A stretch of DNA of 38,561 bases from Streptomyces alkaliterrae (GTDB lineage Bacteria > Actinomycetota > Actinomycetes > Streptomycetales > Streptomycetaceae), in assembly GCF_007097205.2 (NCBI RefSeq), contig NZ_VJYK02000011.1:1-38561 (forward strand), in the 5' to 3' direction. The first letter of the stretch is position 1; each line of letters begins with the position of its first letter. Below are positions 8,426 to 16,143 of the stretch, one piece after another. The notes beneath the pieces are model-generated. The model did not search any database, had not been told where the DNA came from, and worked only from the letters and a program-made list of their open reading frames with translations. Both the position numbers and the translations under genes were made by a program.

Positions 8426-8535
8426 GGGCCCCTCGCCCGGCCCGCCCGACGCGAACCGGCCATTCTTCCCGCCACGCGGGCACGCAAAACCACTCTTTGG
8501 GTGACCATCACCCGGCGTGCCGAGCGCGGCGATGG

Positions 8536-8564
8536 TTGACGCACCCCTAGTGACTATCTACCGT
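8536..8564 (+). promoter_or_regulatory. Sigma-70-type promoter for the second MerR gene
   Basis: TTGACG (8536-8541), a 17-nt spacer and TACCGT (8559-8564) make a textbook housekeeping promoter. Transcription would start near 8571, giving a 5' UTR of roughly 47 nt before GTG 8618. Confidence 0.7.
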
Positions 8565-8617
8565 CATTGAGGCAGATCCCGGAGTGTCCACGGGATGTGA
8601 AGGGACGGAGGGTCGGC

Positions 8618-9211
8618 GTGAGCAGCACCGGCGAGAGCAGCGCGGCGAACCCCTGTCCGCTGCCCGAAGCCACGGCGCCGCCCGCCGCCAGACGGGTCCC
8701 CGCCGCCAGACGGCGGAGCGAGGAGGTCGGCTACCGCGGTCCCACCGCGTGCGCGGCGGCGGGCATCACCTACCGGCAGCTCGACTACTGGGCCAGGACG
8801 GGCCTGGTCGAGCCCAGCGTACGACCGGCCCACGGCTCGGGCAGCCAGCGTCTCTACAGCTTCCGGGACGTGGTCGTCCTCAAGATCGTCAAGCGGCTGC
8901 TGGACACCGGCGTCTCCCTCCAGAACATCCGCACCGCCGTTCGGCACCTGCGCAGCCAGGGCAGCGGGGTGCTCTCCCAGATGACCCTGATGAGTGACGG
9001 CGCCACCGTCTACGAGTGCTCCTCACCCGACGAGGTCGCCGAGCTCCTGCAGGGCGGGCAGGGCGTCTTCGGTATCGCGGTGGGCGTGGTGTGGCGGGAC
9101 GTCGAGGGCGCGCTCGCCCAACTGCACGCCGAGTGCGTCGACACCGGGGAGACCATCGTCCGCGACAACCCGGCCGACGAACTCGCCCGCCGCCGCAACC
9201 GGGCCGGCTAG
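8618..9211 (+). CDS. MerR-family transcriptional regulator (Rv1830-like)
   Basis: A 197-aa regulator. A polar N-terminal stretch (1-38) leads into a MerR winged helix-turn-helix (about 39-105; motifs ITYRQLDYWARTGLVEPS and GSQRLYSFRDVVVLKIVKRLL), then an effector-like domain with VYECSSPDEVAELLQGGQGVFGI broken across it. The GTG start at 8618 is set by GGAGGG (8607-8612), 5 nt away; an in-frame ATG at 8567 lies upstream but overlaps the likely transcription start. It corresponds in position and layout to Rv1830. Targets are unknown. No metal or redox cysteine pattern is seen, so it is unlikely to be a metal sensor. Confidence 0.85.
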   Translation: MSSTGESSAANPCPLPEATAPPAARRVPAARRRSEEVGYRGPTACAAAGITYRQLDYWARTGLVEPSVRPAHGSGSQRLYSFRDVVVLKIVKRLLDTGVSLQNIRTAVRHLRSQGSGVLSQMTLMSDGATVYECSSPDEVAELLQGGQGVFGIAVGVVWRDVEGALAQLHAECVDTGETIVRDNPADELARRRNRAG

Positions 9212-9245
9212 GGCCTGCCCCGGCACCCCCGCGCGTCGGGCGGCG

Positions 9246-9268
9246 TTGTCAGTGCCGTAGGGCACCAT
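9246..9268 (+). promoter_or_regulatory. LexA-independent DNA-damage promoter (PafBC/RecA-NDp type) for dinB
   Basis: TTGTCAGTG (9246-9254), 8 nt, then CACCAT (9263-9268). The actinobacterial damage-promoter consensus is TTGTCRGTG-N8-TAnnnT: the first element is perfect, and the -10 keeps A2 and T6 but has C for T1. The -10 ends 7 nt before GTG 9276, so the dinB mRNA is probably leaderless. Confidence 0.65.
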
Positions 9269-9275
9269 CTGCCTT

Positions 9276-10682
9276 GTGAGAGACGCCCCGACGATCCTGC
9301 ACCTCGACATGGACGCGTTCTACGCGGCCGTCGAGCAGGCCGCCAAGCCCAGCCTCCGGGGCAAGCCGGTCATCGTCGGCGGGCTCGGTCCCCGTGGCGT
9401 GGTCGCCACGGCCTCCTACGAGGCCAGGGCCTTCGGGGTGCACTCGGCGATGCCGATGTCCCAGGCCCGCCGGCACTGCCCGCAGGCGGCCTTCCTCGTC
9501 CCCCGCTTCGAGGCGTACCGGCAGAACAGCGAGCTGGTGATGGCCAGGCTGGCCGCGCTCTCCCCGCTGGTCGAGCCGCTGAGCCTGGACGAGGCCTACG
9601 TAGATCTGGAGGCCGGGCCCACCGGGGGCGGCGCGCGGGCGGCCCGTGCGGCCGGTGAGCGGCTGCGCGCGGAGATCGTCGCGGCCACCGGGCTCAGCGC
9701 CTCGGTCGGCCTGGCCCGCACCAAGACGCTCGCGAAGATCGCCTCGGAGCGTGCCAAGCCGGACGGTCTGCTGGTCATCGAGCGGCACACCGAGCGGGAG
9801 GTGCTGGACGCCCTGCCGGTGCGTGCGCTGCCCGGGGTGGGACCGGCCACCGCCGAGACGCTGCGCCGGGCCGGTATCCACACGGTGGCCGAGGTCGCCG
9901 CCGCCGAGAGTCGGGAGCTGGTCCGGCTGCTCGGCTCGGCGCACGGCGCGGCCGTCCACACGATGGCGCTCGGCGCCGACGACCGTCCGGTGGTCGCCGA
10001 GCGCGAGTCGAAGTCCGTCTCCGTTGAGGACACCTACGACGAGGATGTCACCGACCGGGCGCTGATCGCGCTCAAGGTCGCCGAACTGGCCGCGCGGTGC
10101 GCCGGTCGGCTGCGGCGGGCCGGGCGCTCCGCCCGCACGGTCTCGGTCAAGGTACGAAGACACGACTTCACCACCCTGACCAGGAGCGAGACGCTGCGCG
10201 GTCCGACGGACGACGCCGGGGTGATCAGGGAGGCCGCCGGGCGGCTGGTCGCCGCCGTCGACACCGGCGACGGTGTGCGGCTGCTGGGTGTAGGGGTGAG
10301 CGGCCTCGCGGACTTCACCCAGGAGGACCTGTTCGCGCAGGCCAAGGCGGCGGCCGAGCCCCGCTCGCCGACCGAGGGCGAGGCGCGGCCCGGGCAGCCG
10401 GACCGTCCGGGTGCCTCCGTCGCGGCTGCGGCGCACGCGGCGGGTGCGGGCGGCGACGCCCATCCGGTAGTCGGCCCGCGCCGGCGCTGGCAGCCCGGGA
10501 CCGACGTCTGGCACGCCGCGTGGGGGCCGGGCTGGGTGCAGGGCAGCGGGGTCGGGCGGGTCACCGTCCGCTTCGAGACGCCCGCCTCACCGCCCGGCCG
10601 GGTCCGCACGTTCCCCGTGGACGACCCCGACCTCACCGCGGCCGATCCGCTTCCACTGCTGCCCGGCCCGCCACCGGACTGA
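9276..10682 (+). CDS. dinB: DNA polymerase IV (Y-family translesion polymerase) with C-terminal extension
   Basis: A 468-aa translesion polymerase that copies damaged DNA. Catalytic residues are present: D11 in LHLDMDAFYAAVEQ, and D105/E106 in SLDEAYVDL. The thumb HhH segment (ALPGVGPATAETLRRAGI) and little-finger domain (about 240-345) follow. QEDLF at 349-353 fits a beta-clamp binding motif. After it comes a flexible Ala/Pro-rich linker and an extra domain (about 398-455; WQPGTDVWHAAWGPGWVQG, VTVRFET) absent from E. coli DinB and resembling small beta-barrel/Tudor-like modules. The leaderless GTG start is supported by a DNA-damage promoter ending 7 nt upstream, so damage induction independent of LexA is likely. 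A hairpin lies between it and the convergent PRC-barrel gene. Confidence 0.93.
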   Translation: MRDAPTILHLDMDAFYAAVEQAAKPSLRGKPVIVGGLGPRGVVATASYEARAFGVHSAMPMSQARRHCPQAAFLVPRFEAYRQNSELVMARLAALSPLVEPLSLDEAYVDLEAGPTGGGARAARAAGERLRAEIVAATGLSASVGLARTKTLAKIASERAKPDGLLVIERHTEREVLDALPVRALPGVGPATAETLRRAGIHTVAEVAAAESRELVRLLGSAHGAAVHTMALGADDRPVVAERESKSVSVEDTYDEDVTDRALIALKVAELAARCAGRLRRAGRSARTVSVKVRRHDFTTLTRSETLRGPTDDAGVIREAAGRLVAAVDTGDGVRLLGVGVSGLADFTQEDLFAQAKAAAEPRSPTEGEARPGQPDRPGASVAAAAHAAGAGGDAHPVVGPRRRWQPGTDVWHAAWGPGWVQGSGVGRVTVRFETPASPPGRVRTFPVDDPDLTAADPLPLLPGPPPD

Positions 10683-10686
10683 ACCC

Positions 10687-10748
10687 GCGCACCCGCTCGG
10701 GCACGCCGGACGCCCGGGCGTCGGCCCTCCGCCGCCGACCGGGTGCGC
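10687..10748. terminator. Bidirectional terminator between dinB and the PRC-barrel gene
   Basis: GCGCACCCG (10687-10695) pairs with CGGGTGCGC (10740-10748), with a second CGGGC/GCCCG stem inside. It lies between two convergent stop codons (10682 and 10758). Confidence 0.5.
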
Positions 10749-10757
10749 CCCCGTGCC

Positions 10758-11144
10758 CTACTCCTCGTCCTGGCCCGCGATCTGGCCGAAGTCCTGGTCC
10801 GGTGGCGGCTCCTCGCGCCGCGTGGAGTCGGACGGGAGATCAAGTCCGTAGTGGTGGTAGAGCTGGAGCTCCTGCTCGGGCGAGAGATGTCGACCGACGC
10901 CGAAGTCCGGCGCCTCCTTGATCAACGCCCGCTCGTAGGGCACTCGCAGCACGTCGTCCACCAGCTCGCTGGGCGCCAGCGGGACAAAGGCGTCCCGGCT
11001 GAACAGCCCGGTGCGGACGGCCGCCCACTCCGGCTCCCCGGTCGCGTCGTCGAGGTACACCTCGTCGACCGTACCGATCTTCGTTCCGTCCCGGTCGAAG
11101 GCTTTGCGTCCGATCAAACTCCGTGGATCAATGTCGGTCTGCAC
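10758..11144 (-). CDS. PRC-barrel domain protein
   Basis: A 128-aa soluble protein. Residues about 5-80 form a PRC-barrel: DIDPRSLIGRKAFDRDGTKI, then GTVDEVYLDDATGEPEWAAV and FVPLAPSELVDD. The tail (about 88-128) includes LSPEQELQLYHHYGL and an acidic Pro/Gln-rich end. PRC-barrels are small beta-barrels found in RimM and in photosynthetic reaction-centre H subunits. Many actinobacteria carry such stand-alone versions of unknown role, some stress-induced. The GTG start at 11144 has GGAGGAA just upstream on the minus strand. It is divergent from gcvP, with a 12-bp palindrome in the shared upstream region. Confidence 0.85.
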   Translation of the reverse strand: MQTDIDPRSLIGRKAFDRDGTKIGTVDEVYLDDATGEPEWAAVRTGLFSRDAFVPLAPSELVDDVLRVPYERALIKEAPDFGVGRHLSPEQELQLYHHYGLDLPSDSTRREEPPPDQDFGQIAGQDEE

Positions 11145-11202
11145 GGTTCCTCCAACACCTAGGCGTCGCTGACTGCGCCGCCGGCAACCCCTCACCTCTA
11201 CA

Positions 11203-11214
11203 AAAGTGCACTTT
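11203..11214. promoter_or_regulatory. Perfect 12-bp palindrome, candidate operator
   Basis: AAAGTGCACTTT is a perfect palindrome and one of the few AT-rich spots here. It is 59 bp before the PRC-barrel start and about 50 bp before the putative -10 (TAGGCT, 11265-11270) of gcvP. No regulator with this site is recognised. Confidence 0.4.
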
Positions 11215-11264
11215 CGACCGGACGGCCAGTCGAGCGCGCGCGGCCCGTTCGAACACGTCGCTGG

Positions 11265-11270
11265 TAGGCT
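11265..11270 (+). promoter_or_regulatory. Candidate -10 of the gcvP riboswitch transcript
   Basis: TAGGCT lies about 20-25 nt before the first riboswitch aptamer, the right place to start the leader RNA near 11277. The -35 is not convincing. Confidence 0.4.
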
Positions 11271-11289
11271 CGGAAACGGCTGTTGACCC

Positions 11290-11503
11290 CGCACGGGAGA
11301 GTCCGTCGGTCCCCGACCGGCGGCGCCGAAGGAGCAAACCCTCCCCGGAATCTCTCAGGCTCACGTACCGTGCGGACGAGGTCACTCTGGAAAGCAGGGC
11401 GGGCCATGGTCGGCACAGCGCCGAAGCCCCTCCTCACCGACGGTGAAAGCCGGCGCGCGGCCAGCGTGCCGGTGAAGCTCTCAGGTCGTGATGACAGAGG
11501 GGG
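11290..11503 (+). ncRNA. Tandem glycine riboswitch
   Basis: Two glycine aptamers sit side by side upstream of gcvP. Aptamer 1 (about 11293-11395) shows CGGGAGAGTCC, GCGCCGAAGGAGCAA, AATCTCTCAGG and GTCACTCTGGAAAG. Aptamer 2 (about 11405-11503) shows GCCGAAGC, GGTGAAGCTCTCAGG and GATGACAGAGGGGG. These are the conserved glycine-riboswitch segments. Glycine binding normally turns on glycine-cleavage genes so that excess glycine is burned as a carbon source. The expression platform must lie in 11504-11566, where a GGGCACC (11511-11517)/GGTGCCC (11527-11533) hairpin precedes the Shine-Dalgarno sequence at 11552. Aptamer ends are approximate. Confidence 0.92.
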
Positions 11504-11566
11504 AGGCCGACGGGCACCGACGCCGTGGTGCCCCCGCAGGTCGATAAGACCAGGAGGCCTCCGCAG

Positions 11567-14458
11567 ATGACTCAAGAACGCACGCCGCTCGCCGCCCTCG
11601 AGCAGGGCGTTCCCTTCACCCGTCGCCACATCGGCCCGGACGCCGCAGACCAGGCCAAGATGCTGGCCCAGGTCGGTTACGGCTCGCTGGACGAGCTGAC
11701 GGCCGCCGCCGTACCGGACGTGATCAAGAGCGCCGAGGCGCTGGATCTGCCCGCCGCCCGCACCGAGGCCGAGGTCCTCGCCGAGCTGCGCGAGCTCGCG
11801 GACCGCAACCAGGTGCTGGCGCCGATGATCGGCCTGGGCTACCACGGCACCTTCACCCCGCCGGTCATCCTCCGGAACGTCATGGAGAACCCGGCCTGGT
11901 ACACCGCCTACACCCCCTATCAGCCGGAGATCTCCCAGGGCCGGCTGGAGGCGCTGCTCAACTTCCAGACCGTCGTCGCGGACCTGACCGGGCTGCCCAC
12001 CTCGGGCGCCTCGCTGCTCGACGAGGGCACCGCCGCCGCCGAGGCGATGTCCCTCTCCCGGCGCGTCGGCAAGGTCAAGAAGGGCGTCTTCCTGGTCGAC
12101 GCCGACTGTCTGCCGCAGACGATCGCGGTGATCGAGACCCGCGCCGAGCCCACCGGCGTCGAGGTGGTCGTCGCCGACCTGACCGACGGCATCCCGGCCG
12201 ACGTCGCCGAGCGCGGTGTGTTCGGCCTCCTGCTGCAGTACCCGGGTGCCTCGGGCGCGGTCCGCGACCACCGGGCGCTCATCGAGCGGGCCCACGAGCT
12301 CGGCGCGGTGGTGACCGTGGCCGCCGACCTGCTCGCGCTGACGCTGCTCACCTCGCCCGGCGAGCTCGGCGCGGACATCGCTGTCGGCAGCAGCCAGCGC
12401 TTCGGTGTGCCGATGGGCTTCGGCGGCCCGCACGCGGGTTTCATGGCCGTCCGGGAGAAGTTCGCCCGCAGCCTGCCCGGCCGACTGGTCGGCGTCTCCG
12501 TCGACGCGGACGGCAACAAGGCCTACCGCCTGGCGCTGCAGACCCGTGAGCAGCACATCCGCCGAGAGAAGGCCACCAGCAACATCTGCACCGCCCAGGT
12601 GCTGCTCGCCGTCATGGCCGGCATGTACGCCGTCTACCACGGCCCGGACGGGCTCGCCGCGATCGCCCGCCGCACCCACCGCTACGCGGCGGTCCTGGCC
12701 GCCGGACTGCGGGCGGGCGGGGTGGAGATCGTCCACGGCGAGTTCTTCGACACGGTGACCGCCCGGGTGCCCGGTCGGGCCGCCGAGGTCGTCGAGGCGG
12801 CCCGCGACAACGGCGTCAACCTGCGCCTGGCCGACGCCGACCTGGTGGGCGTCGCCTGCGACGAGACCACCACCCGCGCCCAGCTGGACGCCGTGTGGCG
12901 CGCGTTCGGCGTCAGCGTCCCCGCTGACATCGAAGCGCTGGACGCGGCCGCCGCCGACGCCCTGCCGGACGCACTGCTGCGGCAGGACGAGTACCTGGAC
13001 CACCCGGTCTTCCACCAGCACCGCTCCGAGACCGCGATGCTGCGTTACCTGCGCCGCCTCGCCGACCGGGACTACGCGCTGGACCGCGGCATGATCCCGC
13101 TCGGCTCCTGCACGATGAAGCTCAACGCCACCACCGAGATGGAGCCGGTGACCTGGCCCGAGTTCGGTGCGCTGCACCCCTTCGCTCCGGTGGAGCAGGC
13201 CGGCGGCTACCTCACGCTGATCCGCGAGCTGGAGGAGCGGCTGGCCGAGGTCACCGGCTACGACAAGGTCTCCATCCAGCCCAACGCGGGTTCGCAGGGC
13301 GAGCTGGCCGGCCTGCTCGCGGTCCGCGCCTACCACCGGGCGAACGGGGACGACCAGCGCACGGTGTGCCTGATCCCGTCCTCCGCGCACGGCACCAACG
13401 CCGCGAGCGCCGTGATGGCCGGCATGAAGGTGGTCGTCGTCGCGACCGGCGAGAACGGCGACGTGGACACCGACGACCTGCGGGCGAAGATCGAGAAGCA
13501 CCACGACGAGCTGGCCGTCCTGATGGTCACCTACCCCTCGACGCACGGTGTGTTCGAGGAGCACATCACCGACATCTGCGCGGCCGTGCACGACGCCGGC
13601 GGGCAGGTCTACGTGGACGGTGCGAACCTGAACGCGCTGGTGGGCCTCGCCAAGCCGGGCCGCTTCGGCGCCGACGTCTCCCACCTGAACCTGCACAAGA
13701 CGTTCTGCATCCCGCACGGCGGCGGCGGTCCGGGCGTCGGCCCGGTGGCCGTCCGCGCCCACCTGGCGCCCTACCTGCCCAACCACCCGCTCCAGCCCAC
13801 CGCCGGCCCCGCCACCGGCATCGGCCCGATCTCCGCCGCGCCCTGGGGCTCGGCAGGCATCCTGCCGATCTCCTGGGCGTACGTGCGGCTCATGGGCGCC
13901 GAGGGGCTGCGCCGCGCCACCCAGGTCGCGGTGCTCAGCGCCAACTACGTGGCGAAGCGCCTCGAGCCGCACTACCCGGTGCTCTACACCGGTCCCGGCA
14001 ACCTCGTCGCGCACGAGTGCATCATCGACGTGCGGCCGCTAACCAAGTCGACCGGCGTGAGCATCGACGACGTCGCCAAGCGTCTGATCGACTACGGCTT
14101 CCACGCGCCGACGATGTCGTTCCCGGTGGCCGGCACCCTGATGATCGAGCCCACCGAGAGCGAGGACCTCGCCGAGCTGGACCGGTTCTGCGACGCGATG
14201 ATCGCGATCCGCGCCGAGGTCGAGCAGGTCGCCGACGGCACGTGGAACGCGGAGAACAGCCCGCTGCGGGGCGCCCCGCACACCGCCGAACAGCTTGCGG
14301 GGGAGTGGGACCTGCCCTACGACCGGCAGACCGCCGCCTTCCCGCCCGGTGTGCGCGCCGCCGACAAGTACTGGCCGCCGGTCCGCCGTATCGACGGTGC
14401 CTTCGGCGACCGGAACCTCGTCTGCTCCTGCCCCCCGCTGGAGGATTACGACGGCTGA
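11567..14458 (+). CDS. gcvP: Glycine dehydrogenase (decarboxylating), P-protein
   Basis: A 963-aa single-chain P-protein of the glycine cleavage system. It decarboxylates glycine with PLP and passes the aminomethyl group to the lipoyl arm of GcvH. Family landmarks: FTRRHIGPD near the N-terminus, the first half with [24 protein letters not shown], and the active half with [13 protein letters not shown] and the PLP lysine K711 in [18 protein letters not shown]. The length is normal. ATG 11567 is chosen because AGGAGG lies 9 nt upstream (11552-11557); the GTG at 11525 is inside the riboswitch expression platform. Control by the tandem glycine riboswitch is clear. Neither gcvT nor gcvH is in the window. 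A 12-bp stem terminator follows. Confidence 0.97.
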   Translation: MTQERTPLAALEQGVPFTRRHIGPDAADQAKMLAQVGYGSLDELTAAAVPDVIKSAEALDLPAARTEAEVLAELRELADRNQVLAPMIGLGYHGTFTPPVILRNVMENPAWYTAYTPYQPEISQGRLEALLNFQTVVADLTGLPTSGASLLDEGTAAAEAMSLSRRVGKVKKGVFLVDADCLPQTIAVIETRAEPTGVEVVVADLTDGIPADVAERGVFGLLLQYPGASGAVRDHRALIERAHELGAVVTVAADLLALTLLTSPGELGADIAVGSSQRFGVPMGFGGPHAGFMAVREKFARSLPGRLVGVSVDADGNKAYRLALQTREQHIRREKATSNICTAQVLLAVMAGMYAVYHGPDGLAAIARRTHRYAAVLAAGLRAGGVEIVHGEFFDTVTARVPGRAAEVVEAARDNGVNLRLADADLVGVACDETTTRAQLDAVWRAFGVSVPADIEALDAAAADALPDALLRQDEYLDHPVFHQHRSETAMLRYLRRLADRDYALDRGMIPLGSCTMKLNATTEMEPVTWPEFGALHPFAPVEQAGGYLTLIRELEERLAEVTGYDKVSIQPNAGSQGELAGLLAVRAYHRANGDDQRTVCLIPSSAHGTNAASAVMAGMKVVVVATGENGDVDTDDLRAKIEKHHDELAVLMVTYPSTHGVFEEHITDICAAVHDAGGQVYVDGANLNALVGLAKPGRFGADVSHLNLHKTFCIPHGGGGPGVGPVAVRAHLAPYLPNHPLQPTAGPATGIGPISAAPWGSAGILPISWAYVRLMGAEGLRRATQVAVLSANYVAKRLEPHYPVLYTGPGNLVAHECIIDVRPLTKSTGVSIDDVAKRLIDYGFHAPTMSFPVAGTLMIEPTESEDLAELDRFCDAMIAIRAEVEQVADGTWNAENSPLRGAPHTAEQLAGEWDLPYDRQTAAFPPGVRAADKYWPPVRRIDGAFGDRNLVCSCPPLEDYDG

Positions 14459-14500
14459 CCGGCCTCACCGAAGAGGCGGTCTCATCCTGGGAACAAGCGC

Positions 14501-14541
14501 ACGAGACGGAGCTCCGGCCACTGGTCGGGGCTCCGTCTCGT
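14501..14541. terminator. Terminator between gcvP and the convergent DUF5999 gene
   Basis: ACGAGACGGAGC (14501-14512) pairs perfectly with GCTCCGTCTCGT (14530-14541) around a 17-nt loop. It lies between the gcvP stop and the stop of the minus-strand gene at 14549, so it can serve both. Confidence 0.7.
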
Positions 14542-14548
14542 TGAGCGG

Positions 14549-14755
14549 TCAGGCAGCGGTGGCCACGTGTTCCGGGCCCAGCGGTCGGTGCGGAGCGATG
14601 ACCTGGCCGTCCGGCAGCAGTTCGCCGGTGTCCTCGAAGAAGACAACGCCGTTGCACAGCAGACTCCACCCCTGCTCGGGGTGGTGGGCCACCAGGTGGG
14701 CGGCCTCCCGGTCGGCCGAGTGGGCGGAGGGGCACTGTGGTTGGTGCGGGCACAT
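14549..14755 (-). CDS. DUF5999 family small protein
   Basis: A 68-aa protein recognised by the Streptomyces DUF5999 pattern: MCPHQPQCPSA at the start, then REAAHLVAHHPEQGWSLLCN, GVVFFEDTGELLPDG and IAPHRPL. The two early cysteines with nearby histidines (C2, H4, C8) suggest possible metal binding (inference). Function is unknown. An open frame continues upstream but loses coding character, and homologues start at this Met. No good Shine-Dalgarno sequence is seen (GAAAGAA about 9 nt upstream at best). It is convergent with gcvP and shares its terminator. Confidence 0.8.
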   Translation of the reverse strand: MCPHQPQCPSAHSADREAAHLVAHHPEQGWSLLCNGVVFFEDTGELLPDGQVIAPHRPLGPEHVATAA

Positions 14756-15004
14756 GGTGTGGTTCTTTCGGTCTGACGTCGCTGGCTGTGAGGTTGTCGC
14801 TGACGTGCTTGGTGCGGGTGGGACGCTCCACGCCCCGTGGCTGTCGCCGGTCATCGCCGCTCCCCCGTCCGATCCGGTTGCCATCCAGTGTTGTCCCGCG
14901 GACGCGCGTTCCGCAGGAGAATCCCCGATCGTGGTACTCACTCGTGTGAGACGCGTCACGCGGGCTGACGGTTGCCCGCCGAACGGGGGATCCGCCGTGG
15001 AACG
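14756..15004. other. Intergenic region upstream of DUF5999
   Basis: No gene is supported here. It must hold the DUF5999 promoter on the minus strand, but no convincing -35/-10 pair was found. GACGCGTC at 14950-14957 is an 8-bp palindrome within GTGAGACGCGTCAC, a possible but weak operator. Nothing else stands out. Confidence 0.4.
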
Positions 15005-15061
15005 CCGACAGCCGGGGTGGCGGGAGGTCGAGTCGATCCTCCGCAACACCCCGGCTGTCGG
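15005..15061 (-). terminator. Strong 15-bp hairpin terminator after the 193-aa hypothetical gene
   Basis: CCGACAGCCGGGGTG (15005-15019) and CACCCCGGCTGTCGG (15047-15061) are exact reverse complements. Inside, GCGGGAGG and CCTCCGC add 7 pairs with one bulge, leaving a loop of about 10 nt. It starts 20 nt beyond the minus-strand stop at 15082. Confidence 0.65.
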
Positions 15062-15081
15062 AACCGGCCGTCCAGGGGCCG

Positions 15082-15663
15082 TCAGGCGGTCCGCATCAGC
15101 CCCACCGGCGCGGACAGCCGCTCCGTGAGCAGCGGAAGCAGCTCCCTGGCACGGTGCGGCCGGTTGGCGGCGACGCCCGGTGGAGCCGGTACGAGGGGGA
15201 CGAGCAGGTCGCTCTCGTTGATGTCGTCCGGTCGCTCGGCGGAGCTGAGGCCGTGCAGCCACAGCGTCATCATGTACAACTCCGGCACGGACAGCAGGCG
15301 CGGTTCGTAGGGCCCGGTGAGTGTGTCCGCCAGCAGCAGGCAGCGTTCCACGGAGTCTGCGTAGGGGCCTTCCGCGAAGTGTGAGAACACCCAGCCGTCG
15401 GCGGTGGGAGTGGCGTCGGCGGTGACCACCGTGCGCTCCGCCTGCCGGACGAGGAAGCGCCAGCCCGCGGCCTGGGACCGGGGGGCGCCGCCGCGCACGC
15501 CGCTGAGCAGGTACAGCGGGAGCGCGGCCTCGGGGGTGAGGGGCGTCCCCAGCGCGAGCGCCGCGCGCAGCCTGCCGGTGGCATGGGAGGCCGGGGTGGA
15601 GTCGAGGGCGGCCAGGACGGTGCGCAGTGCGGCCGGAGGGGCCTTGCGGGCATGCAGGGGCAT
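15082..15663 (-). CDS. Hypothetical protein, conserved in Streptomyces
   Basis: A 193-aa soluble protein of unknown function. It has no signal peptide or membrane helix. Visible blocks are GWRFLVRQAERTVVTADATP, GWVFSHFAEGPYADSVERC, PRLLSVPELYMMTLWLHG and ESDLLVPLVPAPPGV; I recall similar blocks in other Streptomyces hypothetical proteins. The ATG at 15663 starts the conserved block (MPLHARKAPPAALRTV). The gene stands alone: a terminator hairpin lies 20 nt past the stop and a 480-bp gene-free region lies upstream. No function is proposed. Confidence 0.75.
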   Translation of the reverse strand: MPLHARKAPPAALRTVLAALDSTPASHATGRLRAALALGTPLTPEAALPLYLLSGVRGGAPRSQAAGWRFLVRQAERTVVTADATPTADGWVFSHFAEGPYADSVERCLLLADTLTGPYEPRLLSVPELYMMTLWLHGLSSAERPDDINESDLLVPLVPAPPGVAANRPHRARELLPLLTERLSAPVGLMRTA

Positions 15664-16143
15664 GGTGGTCGCCTCTCACTCGGGAGACTCGGGGTCGCCC
15701 CGACACGGCCGGACGGTGGGGCCGTTCGGCGGGTGCGCGGCGGAGTGCAGGGGGAGTGGATGCAGGTGCCGCTCGCCGAAGGCGGTCGGGGATGCGGCCT
15801 CTTCGGCGGAGTTTATACGAGACTTGTTCGGTAGGTGTTTCGGCTAGCGGCCGCCCGCATATCCGGCAAGGTTAAATCCGGTCGGGTAGCGTGGGGCTCC
15901 ACGCAGGGGCGTGTCAAATGGAGATCCCCTGACGTCGTAATCGTCCGCAGCGGCGGACGGCCTGATCCCGACCGTCCGAGGGGAAGGTCGTCGACGTCGT
16001 CCGGCCAGCCGGCCGTATGCCGCGTGAATGTGCCGCCGGTCCGTACGGAGGGAGCATAAACCGCCGCCCGCCCGGCGCGGAGCGTTATCGGGCTTCTCGC
16101 GGGGCATCATCCGGGCACGCTCACACGAGGAGGGGACCCGCCC
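15664..16143. other. 480-bp gene-free region with AT-rich patches, shared promoters
   Basis: Non-coding between divergent genes. It is richer in A+T than the surroundings, notably at 15810-15945. Minus strand: TATAAA (complement of 15812-15817) and a TTGCCG-N17-TAGCCG pair (complement of 15841-15869) could drive the 193-aa protein. Plus strand: TAGCGT at 15887-15892 could be a -10, starting a leader of about 240 nt before 16144. No small ORF or RNA family was recognised. Confidence 0.35.

Noticed and set aside
9258-9263. TAGGGC as the dinB -10
   Set aside because: Only 6 nt separate it from TTGTCA, and it lacks the final T; CACCAT at 9263-9268 fits the N8 spacing better.
11248-11257. TTCGAACACG as a LexA (SOS) box near gcvP
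   Set aside because: The second half (GTTC at the right spacing) is missing.
11198-14014. A 938-codon open frame on the minus strand opposite gcvP
   Set aside because: It is the shadow of a real GC-rich gene: His/Val/Arg/Gly-rich translation with no domain, while the plus frame is an intact P-protein.
14756-15706. Upstream extension of the DUF5999 frame to a 385-aa protein
   Set aside because: The extension covers the terminator hairpin and the antisense of the 193-aa gene; only the last 68 residues are conserved family sequence.
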